Below the pieces are notes generated by a model. That model saw nothing but the letters and a program-made list of their open reading frames with translations. It searched no databases and was not told where the DNA came from. From Gammaproteobacteria bacterium (GTDB lineage: Bacteria; Pseudomonadota; Gammaproteobacteria; Steroidobacterales; Steroidobacteraceae): 53,043 nucleotides of DNA. Location: the NCBI GenBank assembly GCA_027452045.1, contig DAIDHH010000036.1:1-53043 (forward strand), written 5' to 3'. Each line of letters starts with the position of its first letter. Position 1 is the stretch's first letter. Of this stretch, positions 1 to 8,166 are shown one piece after another. The translations under genes were made by a program, and so were the position numbers.

Positions 1-1
1 C

Positions 2-202
2 TTCTTTTCGAGCCGCGGGATCGACATCGCCGAGGTCTCGACCCGCAGCTACCCGGCGGCTCACACCGGCGCACCGATGTTCTCGGTGCAGATGATCGTC
101 AATGTCCCGAGTCGCATCCCCGTGGCGCACCTGCGCGAGGAATTCATGGATTATTGCGACGCCTTGAACCTCGATGCCATCCTCGAGCCCGTGAAATCCT
201 AG
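2..202 (+). CDS. gcvR: GcvR-like ACT-domain protein (3' end only)
   Basis: Only the last 66 codons are in the window; the gene runs off the left edge. The frame reads into an ACT-type end with the segment RGIDIAEVSTRSYPAA followed by MFSVQMIVNVPS and a short C-terminal helix, ending VKS and a TAG. This is the pattern of the second ACT domain of glycine cleavage system regulator GcvR, which in enterobacteria antagonises GcvA. A bcp-type peroxiredoxin gene starts 23 bases downstream on the same strand, a pairing seen in many gammaproteobacteria. The call rests on a short fragment, so another ACT-domain regulator remains possible. Confidence 0.6.
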   Translation, partial: FFSSRGIDIAEVSTRSYPAAHTGAPMFSVQMIVNVPSRIPVAHLREEFMDYCDALNLDAILEPVKS

Positions 203-225
203 CGACCGGTCGATCTCCTGCAACG

Positions 226-693
226 ATGCACAAAATCGCACTCGGAACCAAGGTCCCTGACTTCTCCCTGCCGGCCACCGGCGGCGGCACGTTCTCGCTG
301 AAGGAAGCCTCCGGCCGGCTGCTGGTGATCTATTTCTATCCCAAGGACCTGACCTCCGGATGCACGCGCGAGTCCCAGGACTTCCGTGACCTCAACACCG
401 CGTTTCGCAAAGCGGGCGCGGACATCGTCGGCATCTCGCGCGACAGCCTCGCCTCGCACGAGAAATTCAAGGCGAAGGAGCGGCTGCCGTTCGCGCTGCT
501 GTCGGACGAGGACGAGCGGGTCTGCAAGCTCTTCGATGTGATCCGGGAAAAGAGCCTCTATGGGCGCAAGTACCTCGGCATCGAGCGCAGCACGTTCCTG
601 ATCGACGCGAAGGGCGTGCTGCGGCAGGAATGGCGCAAGGTGAAAGTTCCCGGGCACGCGGAGGAAGTACTTGAAGCAACGCGGTCTCTCTGA
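226..693 (+). CDS. bcp: Thioredoxin-dependent peroxiredoxin, Bcp/PrxQ type
   Basis: A 155-residue thiol peroxidase that reduces peroxides in the cytoplasm. The start at ATG 226 gives the usual Bcp N-terminus (MHKIALGTKVPDFSLPA); an upstream in-frame ATG at 154 would overlap the previous gene and add 24 atypical residues. The peroxidatic cysteine is in YPKDLTSGCTRESQDF. Escherichia coli Bcp has its resolving cysteine five residues later; here that position is not cysteine, and the only other cysteine is in DERVCKLFDV, so this may be a one-Cys type or use an atypical resolving residue. The end of the gene lies 58 bases before the chosen start of the PhoH gene. Confidence 0.9.
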   Translation: MHKIALGTKVPDFSLPATGGGTFSLKEASGRLLVIYFYPKDLTSGCTRESQDFRDLNTAFRKAGADIVGISRDSLASHEKFKAKERLPFALLSDEDERVCKLFDVIREKSLYGRKYLGIERSTFLIDAKGVLRQEWRKVKVPGHAEEVLEATRSL

Positions 694-751
694 CCCCCGG
701 CCGCTCGGCGCAGCCTCGCGCGCGGGCACATCGCAACCGACCGAGAGCCCC

Positions 752-2179
752 ATGGCACACTCCGAGCCCAGGTCAAGACCACGCGGCGACCGACGCATCT
801 TCGTGCTCGATACCAACGTGTTGATGCACGATCCCGCCTGCATCTTCCGCTTCGAAGAGCACGACGTTTATCTGCCCATGGTGGTGCTGGAGGAGCTCGA
901 CGCCCACAAGAAGGGCCTCTCGGAAGCCTCGCGCAATGTCCGCCAGGTGAGCCGGTTCCTCGATGACATGATGCGCGGAGCCACCAAGGAGCAGATCGAC
1001 CGGGGCCTGCCGCTGCCCGGCATCTACAGTGGCAATCATGGCAAGAAGCCCTCCTCGGGACGGCTCTTCTTTCAGACCCGCCTCTCCCCCGCCGCACCCG
1101 ATGGCGCCCCGGGCCCGGGCAACGACAACGCCATCCTGGCGCAGACCCTCACGCTGCAGCGGGAACTCCCCGATACGCGCGTCATCCTCGTCTCCAAGGA
1201 CATCAACCTGCGCATCAAGGCAGCGGTCCTCGGGGTACACATCGAAGATTACTACAGCGACAAGACCCTGGAGGACACCGACGTCCTCTTCAGCGGCATG
1301 ACCGCCCTGGAGGGGGACTTCTGGGAGCGCCACGGGCAGGGCATGCGCTCGTGGAAGGACGGCGAGCACACCTTCTACGAGGTCTCAGGCCCCGCGGTGC
1401 GCGACTGGCAGACGAACCAGGGCCTCTACGAGGACAGCCCGCAGGGCATCGAGGGCATCGTGCGCCGGATCGAGGGCGAGACCGCGGTCATCGAGCTGCT
1501 GCGCGACCACCGGGGAGAGCGGCACGGCGTCTGGGGCATCACCGCGCGCAATCGCGAGCAGAATTTTGCCCTGAATCTGCTGATGGACCCGGAAATCGAC
1601 TTCGTGACGGTGCTGGGACCGGCGGGAACGGGCAAGACGTTGCTCGCGCTCGCCACGGGCCTCATGCAGACCCTCGAGACCAACCGGTTCGTCGAAATCA
1701 TCATGACGCGCGTCACCATTCCGCTCGGGGAGGACATTGGCTTTCTTCCCGGCACGGAAGAAGAAAAGATGGAGCCCTGGATGGGAGCCCTGATGGACAA
1801 CCTCGAGGTGCTCACCGGAGGCCAGGAGGGGGGCAATTGGGGCCGGGCGGCGACCCAGGATCTGCTGCGCAATCGCATCAAGATCCGCTCGCTCAATTTC
1901 ATGCGCGGGCGCACCTTCCTCAACCGCTTCGTGATCCTCGATGAGGCTCAGAACCTCACGCCGAAGCAGATGAAGGCGCTCATCACCCGCGCAGGCCCCG
2001 GCACCAAGCTCGTGTGCCTGGGCAATGTCGCGCAGATCGATACGCCGTACTTGACGGAAACCACCTCAGGGTTGACCTATGCGGTAAACCGTTTCCGCGG
2101 CTGGCCCCACTCCGGACACATCACCTTGAAGCGCGGAGAGCGCTCGCGCCTCGCCGACTTCGCCTCGGATCATCTCTGA
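752..2179 (+). CDS. PhoH-family ATPase with N-terminal PIN domain
   Basis: A 475-residue two-domain protein. The first part is a PIN RNase-like domain beginning VLDTNVLMHDP with further acidic positions (VVLEELD, and later LVSKDINLR). The second is a PhoH P-loop ATPase with Walker A GPAGTGKT near residues 289-296 and Walker B RFVILDEAQN. The combination is the PhoH2/YlaK-type architecture, associated with RNA unwinding and cleavage; the cellular role is unsettled. I chose ATG 752 because the PIN fold starts shortly after it. A longer frame opens at 671, inside bcp, and its extra 27 residues look like non-coding shadow. Same strand as bcp and the downstream protease but with a 158-base gap after it. 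Confidence 0.9.
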   Translation: MAHSEPRSRPRGDRRIFVLDTNVLMHDPACIFRFEEHDVYLPMVVLEELDAHKKGLSEASRNVRQVSRFLDDMMRGATKEQIDRGLPLPGIYSGNHGKKPSSGRLFFQTRLSPAAPDGAPGPGNDNAILAQTLTLQRELPDTRVILVSKDINLRIKAAVLGVHIEDYYSDKTLEDTDVLFSGMTALEGDFWERHGQGMRSWKDGEHTFYEVSGPAVRDWQTNQGLYEDSPQGIEGIVRRIEGETAVIELLRDHRGERHGVWGITARNREQNFALNLLMDPEIDFVTVLGPAGTGKTLLALATGLMQTLETNRFVEIIMTRVTIPLGEDIGFLPGTEEEKMEPWMGALMDNLEVLTGGQEGGNWGRAATQDLLRNRIKIRSLNFMRGRTFLNRFVILDEAQNLTPKQMKALITRAGPGTKLVCLGNVAQIDTPYLTETTSGLTYAVNRFRGWPHSGHITLKRGERSRLADFASDHL

Positions 2180-2337
2180 GCGTGCAGATGCGCCCGATCG
2201 CAAAGGAGCGCGAGGCGGGATCGAACCGGAGATTCTGGTAAGCTCAGGGGCGGGCCGGCGGACCGCCCTGCGCCTGAAGATTTGTAAGGTTCTGTAATAC
2301 CAGGGAAACCGATCCCCCCCGCCGAGGTCCAAGCTGC

Positions 2338-3903
2338 ATGCGCGCGTTCGTTTGGCTCCTGCTCGCCGCCTTCGTGAATGCCACGGTGGCGATGGCCGGG
2401 GCATCCCCCTTACCCCCCCCGACCCACCTCACCGCCGTGCACAAGCGCGCGGCGCGCGGCGCCGGCGCGCCCCCTCCCCTGCCGCCGATTCCACTCACCA
2501 CCGACCTGCCCTCGGCCATCGACTCGCAACTGCCGGATCTCGGCAGCGAGGCCTACGTCGCGCTCCCGGAAAACGAGCAGGTCCAGATCGGCTACGCCAT
2601 GATGCTGCAGATGCGGGCGCAGAATCAGCTGCTCGGCGACCCTGAAGTCGAGGAGTACCTCAACTGGGTCGGCAAGCGGCTCGCCTCGCAAAGCGCCCAG
2701 GGTGGAGCGCACTTCAACTATTTTTGTGTCAACACCCCGGTGGTCAACTCATTCGCCGCACCGGGCAACTTCGTGTTCATCAACTCCGGTCTCATGCTGT
2801 TCACCAAGACCGAGTCGGAGCTCGCGGCGGTCATGGCGCACGAAACCGCGCACGAGACCCAGAACCATCTGGCGCGCAAGCTCATCAATGCGCAGCACGC
2901 CAACGTCGAGTCGCTCGCGGCGATGCTGGCGACCATTCTGCTCGGAGCGGTCGGCGGCGGCGGCGGTCAGGCGATCGAGGGCGGCATCGTCGCCTCCCAG
3001 GGGCTCGCCGCACAGGAGCAGATCGACTACAGCCGCAGTGTGGAAGAGGAAGCCGACCGCGTCGGCATCGAGTACCTGGCAGCCGCCGGCTTCGACCCGG
3101 AGGCCATGGCCGATATTTTCGGCCGGATGATGGATCTGGAAGGCGTGCAGGACGCCTGGGTTCCGGCCGTGCTCCAGGGTCACCCCATCACCCGCGACCG
3201 CATCGCGGAGGCCGAGGCACGGGCCGCCCAATACCCGCACGCCTCCGACACGAGCTCGCCCGACTATTACCTCATCAAGGCCCGGGTCCGGGTGCTGACG
3301 GCGCCAGCGGACGTGGACGTTCAGCGGCACTTTGCCGAGAAAATCGCCCACGGCGATCACAGCCTCGGCACGATGTACGGTGACGCGCTGGCGCTGACGA
3401 GAAACCATCAGGCAATTCGCGCCGTTAAGATTCTCACCAGGCTGCTGCGGCAACACCCGGATCTTCACCTGCTCTACATCGCCCTCGGACAGGCGCAGGC
3501 ACAGGCGGGCGAGATGCCCCAGGCGCTTGCCACCTTCAAGCAGGCCATGCGGCTCTTCCCGCTCAACGTGCCGGTGACCGTGCGCTACGCCGAGACGCTC
3601 ATGGCTGACGGCAAGAACGCGCAGGCACACGCGCTGCTGTTCCACCTGTTCAACATTGTCGATCCGACACCGGGCGAGATCCAGCTCACCGCCCAGGCAG
3701 CCAGCGCAGCGGGTGACCTCGGCGACGCCTACTACTACATGGGCTATTACCAGCTCTCGCTCGGCAACGTGCCGCTCGCCGTCAAGCAATACCAGATCGC
3801 CCTCGGCATGCCGCATCTCAATCCGGTACAACGCGCTCGCATCACCGCGGCGCTCCAGCAGGCCATGGGCTACCTCGCGCGCATGCGGCGGCACAGCAGT
3901 TGA
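2338..3903 (+). CDS. bepA: Periplasmic M48 metalloprotease with TPR repeats (BepA-like)
   Basis: A 521-residue exported zinc protease of the BepA/YfgC group, which in E. coli degrades stalled outer-membrane proteins and assists LptD maturation. A signal peptide is visible at residues 1-22 (MRAFVWLLLAAFVNATVAMA). The zinc site HETAH lies at residues 168-172 and the third ligand is expected at Glu236 within SVEEEADRVG. The C-terminal third has TPR-like helices (for example QAQAQAGEMPQALATFKQA). The length is close to BepA plus a proline-rich N-terminal stretch. Its neighbour mlaA also acts at the outer membrane, which suits an envelope-maintenance group. An ortholog assignment to BepA rather than another M48-TPR protein is inference. 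Confidence 0.85.
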   Translation: MRAFVWLLLAAFVNATVAMAGASPLPPPTHLTAVHKRAARGAGAPPPLPPIPLTTDLPSAIDSQLPDLGSEAYVALPENEQVQIGYAMMLQMRAQNQLLGDPEVEEYLNWVGKRLASQSAQGGAHFNYFCVNTPVVNSFAAPGNFVFINSGLMLFTKTESELAAVMAHETAHETQNHLARKLINAQHANVESLAAMLATILLGAVGGGGGQAIEGGIVASQGLAAQEQIDYSRSVEEEADRVGIEYLAAAGFDPEAMADIFGRMMDLEGVQDAWVPAVLQGHPITRDRIAEAEARAAQYPHASDTSSPDYYLIKARVRVLTAPADVDVQRHFAEKIAHGDHSLGTMYGDALALTRNHQAIRAVKILTRLLRQHPDLHLLYIALGQAQAQAGEMPQALATFKQAMRLFPLNVPVTVRYAETLMADGKNAQAHALLFHLFNIVDPTPGEIQLTAQAASAAGDLGDAYYYMGYYQLSLGNVPLAVKQYQIALGMPHLNPVQRARITAALQQAMGYLARMRRHSS

Positions 3904-4014
3904 GCCCATCCTGCCGGCTCGCCAATGCCCGACCGCGCGGTCTCGTGCCAAGGGAGCGCGAAGGCCGGCGCTTCGGCTGATACAATGCAGAACCCTTTTG
4001 CGCACGGAATGGCC

Positions 4015-4764
4015 ATGTCCCACATTCGCAACAGAGTGTCCCTCGCCGCGCTGTCCCTCGCTTCCCTGGCGTTGCTCGGCTGCGCCACGGTGCCGCCCTC
4101 GAGGCGCGACCCGCGAGATCCCTGGCAAAGGATGAATCGCGCGACGTTCAGCTTCGACTACAAGTTCTACACCCATGTCGGCCAGCCCGTGGCCGAGGCC
4201 TACGTGCACCACGTGCCGCACCCGGTTCGCCAGGGCATCGCCAATTTCTTTCACAACCTGACATACCCCACCGTGATCGTGAATGATCTGCTGCAGGGAC
4301 AGGTTTCGGCCTTCGGGCGAGATACCGTGCGGCTCGTGATCGACACTACTTTCGGCATCGGAGGCCTTCTCGATCCGGCAACGGGCATGGGCCTGGCGCG
4401 CAACACGCGCGACTTCGGCCAGACCTTCGGCAAGTGGGGAATCCCGACGGGGCCTTACCTGGTGCTGCCGCTCCTCGGCCCCTCGGACGTGCGCGATGCG
4501 ATCGGCCTGGCGCCCGCGGTGTTCACCAACCCGCTTTACTACGTCAACGACGCCGCGGTGACCTACCCGGTGGGGGCGGTTGGCACCGTGAACACGGCGG
4601 CAAGCCTTCTTCCGGAATTGAAGCTGGACCAGCAGGCCTACGATCACTACGGCTTTGCGCGCGACGCCTACCTGTCGATGCGTAAGTACAAGGTCGAGGG
4701 CAACAAGCACCAGAAGGGTGCCGAGCAGGAGCTCAAGGAGCTCGAGGGTTCCGGCGGCAACTGA
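4015..4764 (+). CDS. mlaA: Outer-membrane phospholipid-trafficking lipoprotein MlaA (VacJ)
   Basis: A lipoprotein of about 249 residues that removes misplaced phospholipids from the outer leaflet of the outer membrane and hands them to MlaC. A lipobox LALLGC is near residues 17-22, so the mature protein begins at the cysteine. Family motifs are evident: DPWQRMNRATFSFDYKF, then FFHNLTYPTVIVNDLLQG, then TFGIGGLLDPATGMGL and GPYLVLPLLGPS. The start is ATG 4015, with ATG 4009 two codons earlier as an equally plausible alternative. It converges on the mlaFEDCB operon, with a hairpin between them, so the outer-membrane part of the system is encoded opposite its partners rather than in their operon. 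Confidence 0.92.
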   Translation: MSHIRNRVSLAALSLASLALLGCATVPPSRRDPRDPWQRMNRATFSFDYKFYTHVGQPVAEAYVHHVPHPVRQGIANFFHNLTYPTVIVNDLLQGQVSAFGRDTVRLVIDTTFGIGGLLDPATGMGLARNTRDFGQTFGKWGIPTGPYLVLPLLGPSDVRDAIGLAPAVFTNPLYYVNDAAVTYPVGAVGTVNTAASLLPELKLDQQAYDHYGFARDAYLSMRKYKVEGNKHQKGAEQELKELEGSGGN

Positions 4765-4777
4765 CCGCGAAACGGAT

Positions 4778-4814
4778 GGGGCGCGCGCCGCATCGGACTC
4801 TGGCGCACCGCCCC
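4778..4814. terminator. Hairpin between convergent mlaA and mlaB
   Basis: An inverted repeat pairs GGGGCG plus GCGCC on the left with GGCGC plus CGCCCC on the right, about 11 pairs with a small bulge and a loop of about a dozen bases. It sits in the 58-base gap between two convergent genes, where a bidirectional terminator would be expected. There is no clear T tract, so intrinsic termination is inferred from position and folding only. Confidence 0.5.
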
Positions 4815-4822
4815 GGCCCGGA

Positions 4823-5170
4823 TCAGATCCCCTTCAGCAGCAGCTCATCGACCGCGCTGATACGCGCGAGCCCGAGCAACCCTTCGGGAAGCTGCTCGTA
4901 GCGTAGCGAGCGGCCTGCGTGGCGCGCTGCGGCGAGCCAGTCGAGGAGCACCGCGAGACCCGCGCTGTCCACTTGCGAGATGGCGGCACAGTCGATGATG
5001 AGCCCTCCGCTCGCATTACGCAGCGCGTCGAGACCCTGCGCCCGGGCGCGCCGGGCGGTGGCGAAGGTCAGCGCCCCGCTCGCCGTCAGCCGCCCGGTGG
5101 ACGCCGCGCAGATCTCGAATGATGCGTTCCGTGACGCACCGCGGGTCTGGGCGGCCATGGCGGCGGTCAC
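4823..5170 (-). CDS. mlaB: MlaB-like STAS-domain protein
   Basis: A 115-residue STAS-domain protein, the cytoplasmic partner of the MlaFE transporter. The typical motif is LIIDCAAISQVDSAGLAVLL, with Ser69 at the conserved STAS position. The first in-frame start is GTG 5170, which overlaps the mlaC stop in a GTGA arrangement and so suggests translational coupling; ATG 5158 is a possible alternative. It is the last gene of mlaFEDCB. Sequence similarity among STAS proteins is low, so the identification leans on gene order as much as on motif. Confidence 0.85.
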   Translation of the reverse strand: MTAAMAAQTRGASRNASFEICAASTGRLTASGALTFATARRARAQGLDALRNASGGLIIDCAAISQVDSAGLAVLLDWLAAARHAGRSLRYEQLPEGLLGLARISAVDELLLKGI

Positions 5171-5919
5171 TGCTTGGCGCCGCCCGCGTGTGCGAGCTGA
5201 TTCGGCTTCTCGCCGCTCTCGAGGCGCTTGATGACCGGATCGATGCCCTGCTGCTCGATCTGGGCGCCGAAGTCCTCCCGATAGCTCTTGACGTAGCTGA
5301 CACCGTCGACATGAACATCGAACGCCTGCCAGCCGTTTGGCGTCATGTGCATGAGGTAATCCACGGAATGACGCGCGCCATTGGTCTGCGTCACCTCCGT
5401 GCGCACCGTGGCGAAGGTCGTGCCGCGCGACAGGTTGGTGGGATAGACCTTGAGCATGTTGCTGCGGAAATCCGTGAGCGCGCTGCCGTAGTTGACCATC
5501 ATCGAATGGTAGAAGGCCTTCACGAAGCGCTGCCGCTGCTCCGGGGTCGCCGTGCGCCAGTATCGGCCGAGCACGAGCCGGGCCGCGAGCTCGGTATCCA
5601 CGTGCGGCAGCACATACTTGTCGAGCAGCTGGCCCACTTTGGCCGGATCCTTGCGGTACTGCGCCCGATGCCCGTTGAGCGCATCGAGCACCTGCTGCAC
5701 GGCGGTCTCGATGACCTGCGAGGGCTGCTCCCAGGCGGGAGCGGCCTTCGCGGTGGCCGCTGGCGACTGCGGTGTGGCGGCGGCGATGACCGGCGCCTGC
5801 GCCAGGCCGGCCAGAAGCGCCACGGCGATCACGATGGCCGCATTGCGAGGCTTCGTCCCTGCGCCCCGCCCCTTGGGCCGGCTGCCGCCGACCGGAATCG
5901 CTTCAGGCAGTCTCGTCAT
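5167..5919 (-). CDS. mlaC: Periplasmic phospholipid-binding protein MlaC
   Basis: A 250-residue periplasmic carrier that shuttles phospholipid between MlaA at the outer membrane and MlaD at the inner membrane. After a basic leader a hydrophobic signal segment follows (AAIVIAVALLAGLAQAPVIAA). Tol-Ttg2 family features include ARLVLGRYWRTATPEQRQRF and VDYLMHMTPNGWQAFDVHV. ATG 5919 overlaps the mlaD stop as ATGA, so this start is preferred over a frame opening 252 bases upstream. The proline- and glycine-rich stretch before the hydrophobic segment is longer than usual; a start closer to the hydrophobic core cannot be excluded. The C-terminus (RLESGEKPNQLAHAGGAKQ) extends past the usual fold. Confidence 0.92.
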   Translation of the reverse strand: MTRLPEAIPVGGSRPKGRGAGTKPRNAAIVIAVALLAGLAQAPVIAAATPQSPAATAKAAPAWEQPSQVIETAVQQVLDALNGHRAQYRKDPAKVGQLLDKYVLPHVDTELAARLVLGRYWRTATPEQRQRFVKAFYHSMMVNYGSALTDFRSNMLKVYPTNLSRGTTFATVRTEVTQTNGARHSVDYLMHMTPNGWQAFDVHVDGVSYVKSYREDFGAQIEQQGIDPVIKRLESGEKPNQLAHAGGAKQ

Positions 5920-6428
5920 TTCTTGGGCTCCTTCGAGCCGCCCTGGCTGGCAGAGCCGCTCTTGTTGGCATAGTTGGCGAAGAACTTGTTGATCAGGTTC
6001 TCGAGCACGAGCGCAGACTGGGTCTCCTGGATCTGGCTGCCGTTCTTGAGATAAGTCGGCAGCCCGCCCGGGCTGATGCTGATGTACTGCCCGCCGAGCA
6101 GACCCTCGGTGTCGATGCTCGCGAAGCTGTCCTCCGGAATCTGGTTGAAGCGCTGGTAGATGCGCAGCCACACCTCGGCCCGCTGGCTGTTGGAGTCGAA
6201 GCCGATCTTGGTGACATCACCGATTCGCACCCCGGCCATGCTCACGGGCGCGCCGACCTTGAGCTGTCCGATGTTGCCGAATTCGGCGGTCACCGTGTAG
6301 CCCGGGGTCTGTCTGAAGCTGAACTTGAACCCGCTCGAGGGCAGCTGGGTGGTGAGAAACAGGAGCGCGGCCAGGCCGAACAGCACGAACAGGCCCGTTC
6401 CGATCTCCAGAGAGCGATTGGCGCGCAT
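5916..6428 (-). CDS. mlaD: MCE-domain protein MlaD
   Basis: A 170-residue inner-membrane anchored protein with one membrane helix near residues 10-28 (GLFVLFGLAALLFLT) and a single MCE domain (YTVTAEFGNIGQLKVGAPVSMAGVRIG). Six MlaD copies form the periplasmic ring of the MlaFEDB complex. The segment GLLGGQYISISPGG is typical of the family. It begins 31 bases after mlaE and its stop overlaps the mlaC start. The length is slightly below that of E. coli MlaD (about 183 residues) but the domain appears complete. Confidence 0.93.
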   Translation of the reverse strand: MRANRSLEIGTGLFVLFGLAALLFLTTQLPSSGFKFSFRQTPGYTVTAEFGNIGQLKVGAPVSMAGVRIGDVTKIGFDSNSQRAEVWLRIYQRFNQIPEDSFASIDTEGLLGGQYISISPGGLPTYLKNGSQIQETQSALVLENLINKFFANYANKSGSASQGGSKEPKK

Positions 6429-6459
6429 GGGCGGCTTATCCCCTTACCAAAAGTGGCAC

Positions 6460-7296
6460 TTACAAAAACACCGCGGTCAAGACGTAATCGAGCAGCAGTG
6501 TCAGCACGGAGGAGGCGACCACGGTGCGCGTGGTGGCCCTGCCGACTCCCTCGGCGGTCGGGTCGGTGTGATACCCCTCGTTGACCGCTATGAGACTCAG
6601 CACGGCGCCGAACACCAGGCTCTTGACGATTCCCTCGGTCACATCCTTCAGCGCCACCGCGCTTTGCATCTGCGACCAGAAGATGCCGCGATCGACACCC
6701 ATCATCTGCACGCCGACCAGCTGCGCCCCGAAGAGGCCGATCACGATGAAGATCGCCGTGAGCAGCGGCATCGCGATCAGCCCGCCGAGGAAGCGCGGCG
6801 CCGCAACGTAACGCAGCGGATCGACGGCCATCACCTCCATGGCGGTAAGCTGATCCGTGGCGCGCATCAGGCCGATCTCGGAGGTGAGCGCGGTGCCGGC
6901 GCGGCCGGCGAACAGCAGCGCCGTGAGCACCGGTCCCAGTTCCTTCAGCAGCGAGAGCGCCACGGCGGTGCCGAGGGCGGCCTCGGAGCCGAACCGGTGC
7001 AGCAGATCGTAACCCTGCAGCCCGAGCACCATGCCGGTGAACAGGCCCGAGAGCATGATGATGATGAGCGAGCGGGCGCCGGCATTGTAGATCTGCGCGA
7101 TGATCAGCCGCGGTTTGGAGAGCGCGGGCACGCACGCGGCCAGCAGTTGCGCGAAGAACATGGCGGTCACGCCGGCCTTGCGTATCCCCTCGAGCAGCCC
7201 TTCCTGGGATCGCCTGCGGGTCTGCCCGCCCTCGGGCTCGCCCTTGCGGGGCCGCGGCTTGCCCTCGCTCGCGATCGCTCCCACCGATTCTGTCAT
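6460..7296 (-). CDS. mlaE: Phospholipid ABC transporter permease MlaE
   Basis: A 278-residue membrane permease. The sequence has the MlaE family helices, for example SLIIIMLSGLFTGMVLGLQGY, LGPVLTALLFAGRAGTALTS and the EIGLMRATDQLTAMEVM coupling region. An N-terminal extension of about 30 polar, basic residues precedes the first helix. ATG 7296 overlaps the mlaF stop as ATGA. It forms the membrane core of MlaFEDB together with two MlaF subunits. Confidence 0.94.
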   Translation of the reverse strand: MTESVGAIASEGKPRPRKGEPEGGQTRRRSQEGLLEGIRKAGVTAMFFAQLLAACVPALSKPRLIIAQIYNAGARSLIIIMLSGLFTGMVLGLQGYDLLHRFGSEAALGTAVALSLLKELGPVLTALLFAGRAGTALTSEIGLMRATDQLTAMEVMAVDPLRYVAAPRFLGGLIAMPLLTAIFIVIGLFGAQLVGVQMMGVDRGIFWSQMQSAVALKDVTEGIVKSLVFGAVLSLIAVNEGYHTDPTAEGVGRATTRTVVASSVLTLLLDYVLTAVFL

Positions 7297-8132
7297 GCTT
7301 GCTCTCCGAGCAGTTCGCTCGCGTAGTCGGCGGCCGGATAATGAAACGGCACCGGCCCCTCGGCGCCTCCGGTCATGAACTGGCGCACCGTCGCCGAATC
7401 GCTCGCCGCAAGCTCCGCAGGCGTGCCGGCGGCGACCACCTTTCCCTCCGAGAGCAGGTAGCTGTAATCGGCGATGGTGGCGATTTCGTGCACATCGTGC
7501 GAGACGACCACGCTGGTGATGCCGAGCGCCTCGTTCATCTGTTTGATCAGGCGCAGAATGACGCCAAGGGAGATCGGATCCAGACCAACGAAGGGCTCGT
7601 CGTAGATCAGCACTTCCGGGTCCATGACGATGGCCCGGGCGAGCGCCACGCGGCGCGCCATGCCGCCGGAGAGCTCCGAGGGCATCAAGTGGGCCGCGCC
7701 GCGCAGACCCACCGCCTCGAGCTTGGTCAGCACGAGCGTACGAATCAGCGGCTCCGGCAGGTTGGTGTGCTCGCGCACGGGAAACGCCACGTTGTCGAAG
7801 ACGTCGACGTCAGTCAGCAATGCGCCGTTCTGGAAGAGCATGCCCATGCGCTTGCGCGTGGCATAGATCTCTGCGCGGCCCATTTCCCCGACCTCCCGCC
7901 CGAACACCGACACCCGGCCCCGGTCGGCGTAGATCTGGCCGGTGATGAGTCGCAGAAGGGTCGTCTTGCCCGTGCCGCTCGGGCCCATGACGGCCGTGAT
8001 CAGCCCGCGGCGGACGCGGATGTCGAGCCCGGCGAAAATCGGCCGGCCGTCGACGGCATAGTGCACGTCGCGTACGTCGATGACCGTGTCGGTCTCAGCG
8101 GAGGGCTGTGGGGTGGATTGCGGATCGGCCAC
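7293..8132 (-). CDS. mlaF: Phospholipid ABC transporter ATPase MlaF
   Basis: A 279-residue ABC ATPase that powers MlaE. Walker A is GPSGTGKT at residues 50-57, the signature is LSGGMARRVALARA, and Walker B is VLIYDEPFVGLDP. The start is GTG 8132, preceded by AAGGA at suitable spacing; the first 15 residues are a polar leader. It is the first gene of the mla operon. The aldolase gene ends 34 bases upstream on the same strand, so the two may be co-transcribed. Confidence 0.94.
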   Translation of the reverse strand: MADPQSTPQPSAETDTVIDVRDVHYAVDGRPIFAGLDIRVRRGLITAVMGPSGTGKTTLLRLITGQIYADRGRVSVFGREVGEMGRAEIYATRKRMGMLFQNGALLTDVDVFDNVAFPVREHTNLPEPLIRTLVLTKLEAVGLRGAAHLMPSELSGGMARRVALARAIVMDPEVLIYDEPFVGLDPISLGVILRLIKQMNEALGITSVVVSHDVHEIATIADYSYLLSEGKVVAAGTPAELAASDSATVRQFMTGGAEGPVPFHYPAADYASELLGEQA

Positions 8133-8166
8133 GCGGTTCCTTTCTTCCCTATCTTCCCTGCGGCCT

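Noticed and set aside
2749-4710. A 653-codon leftward open frame opposite the BepA-like and mlaA genes
   Set aside because: Composition is typical of antisense reading in GC-rich coding DNA, with no domain or ribosome site; both opposite genes have clear families.
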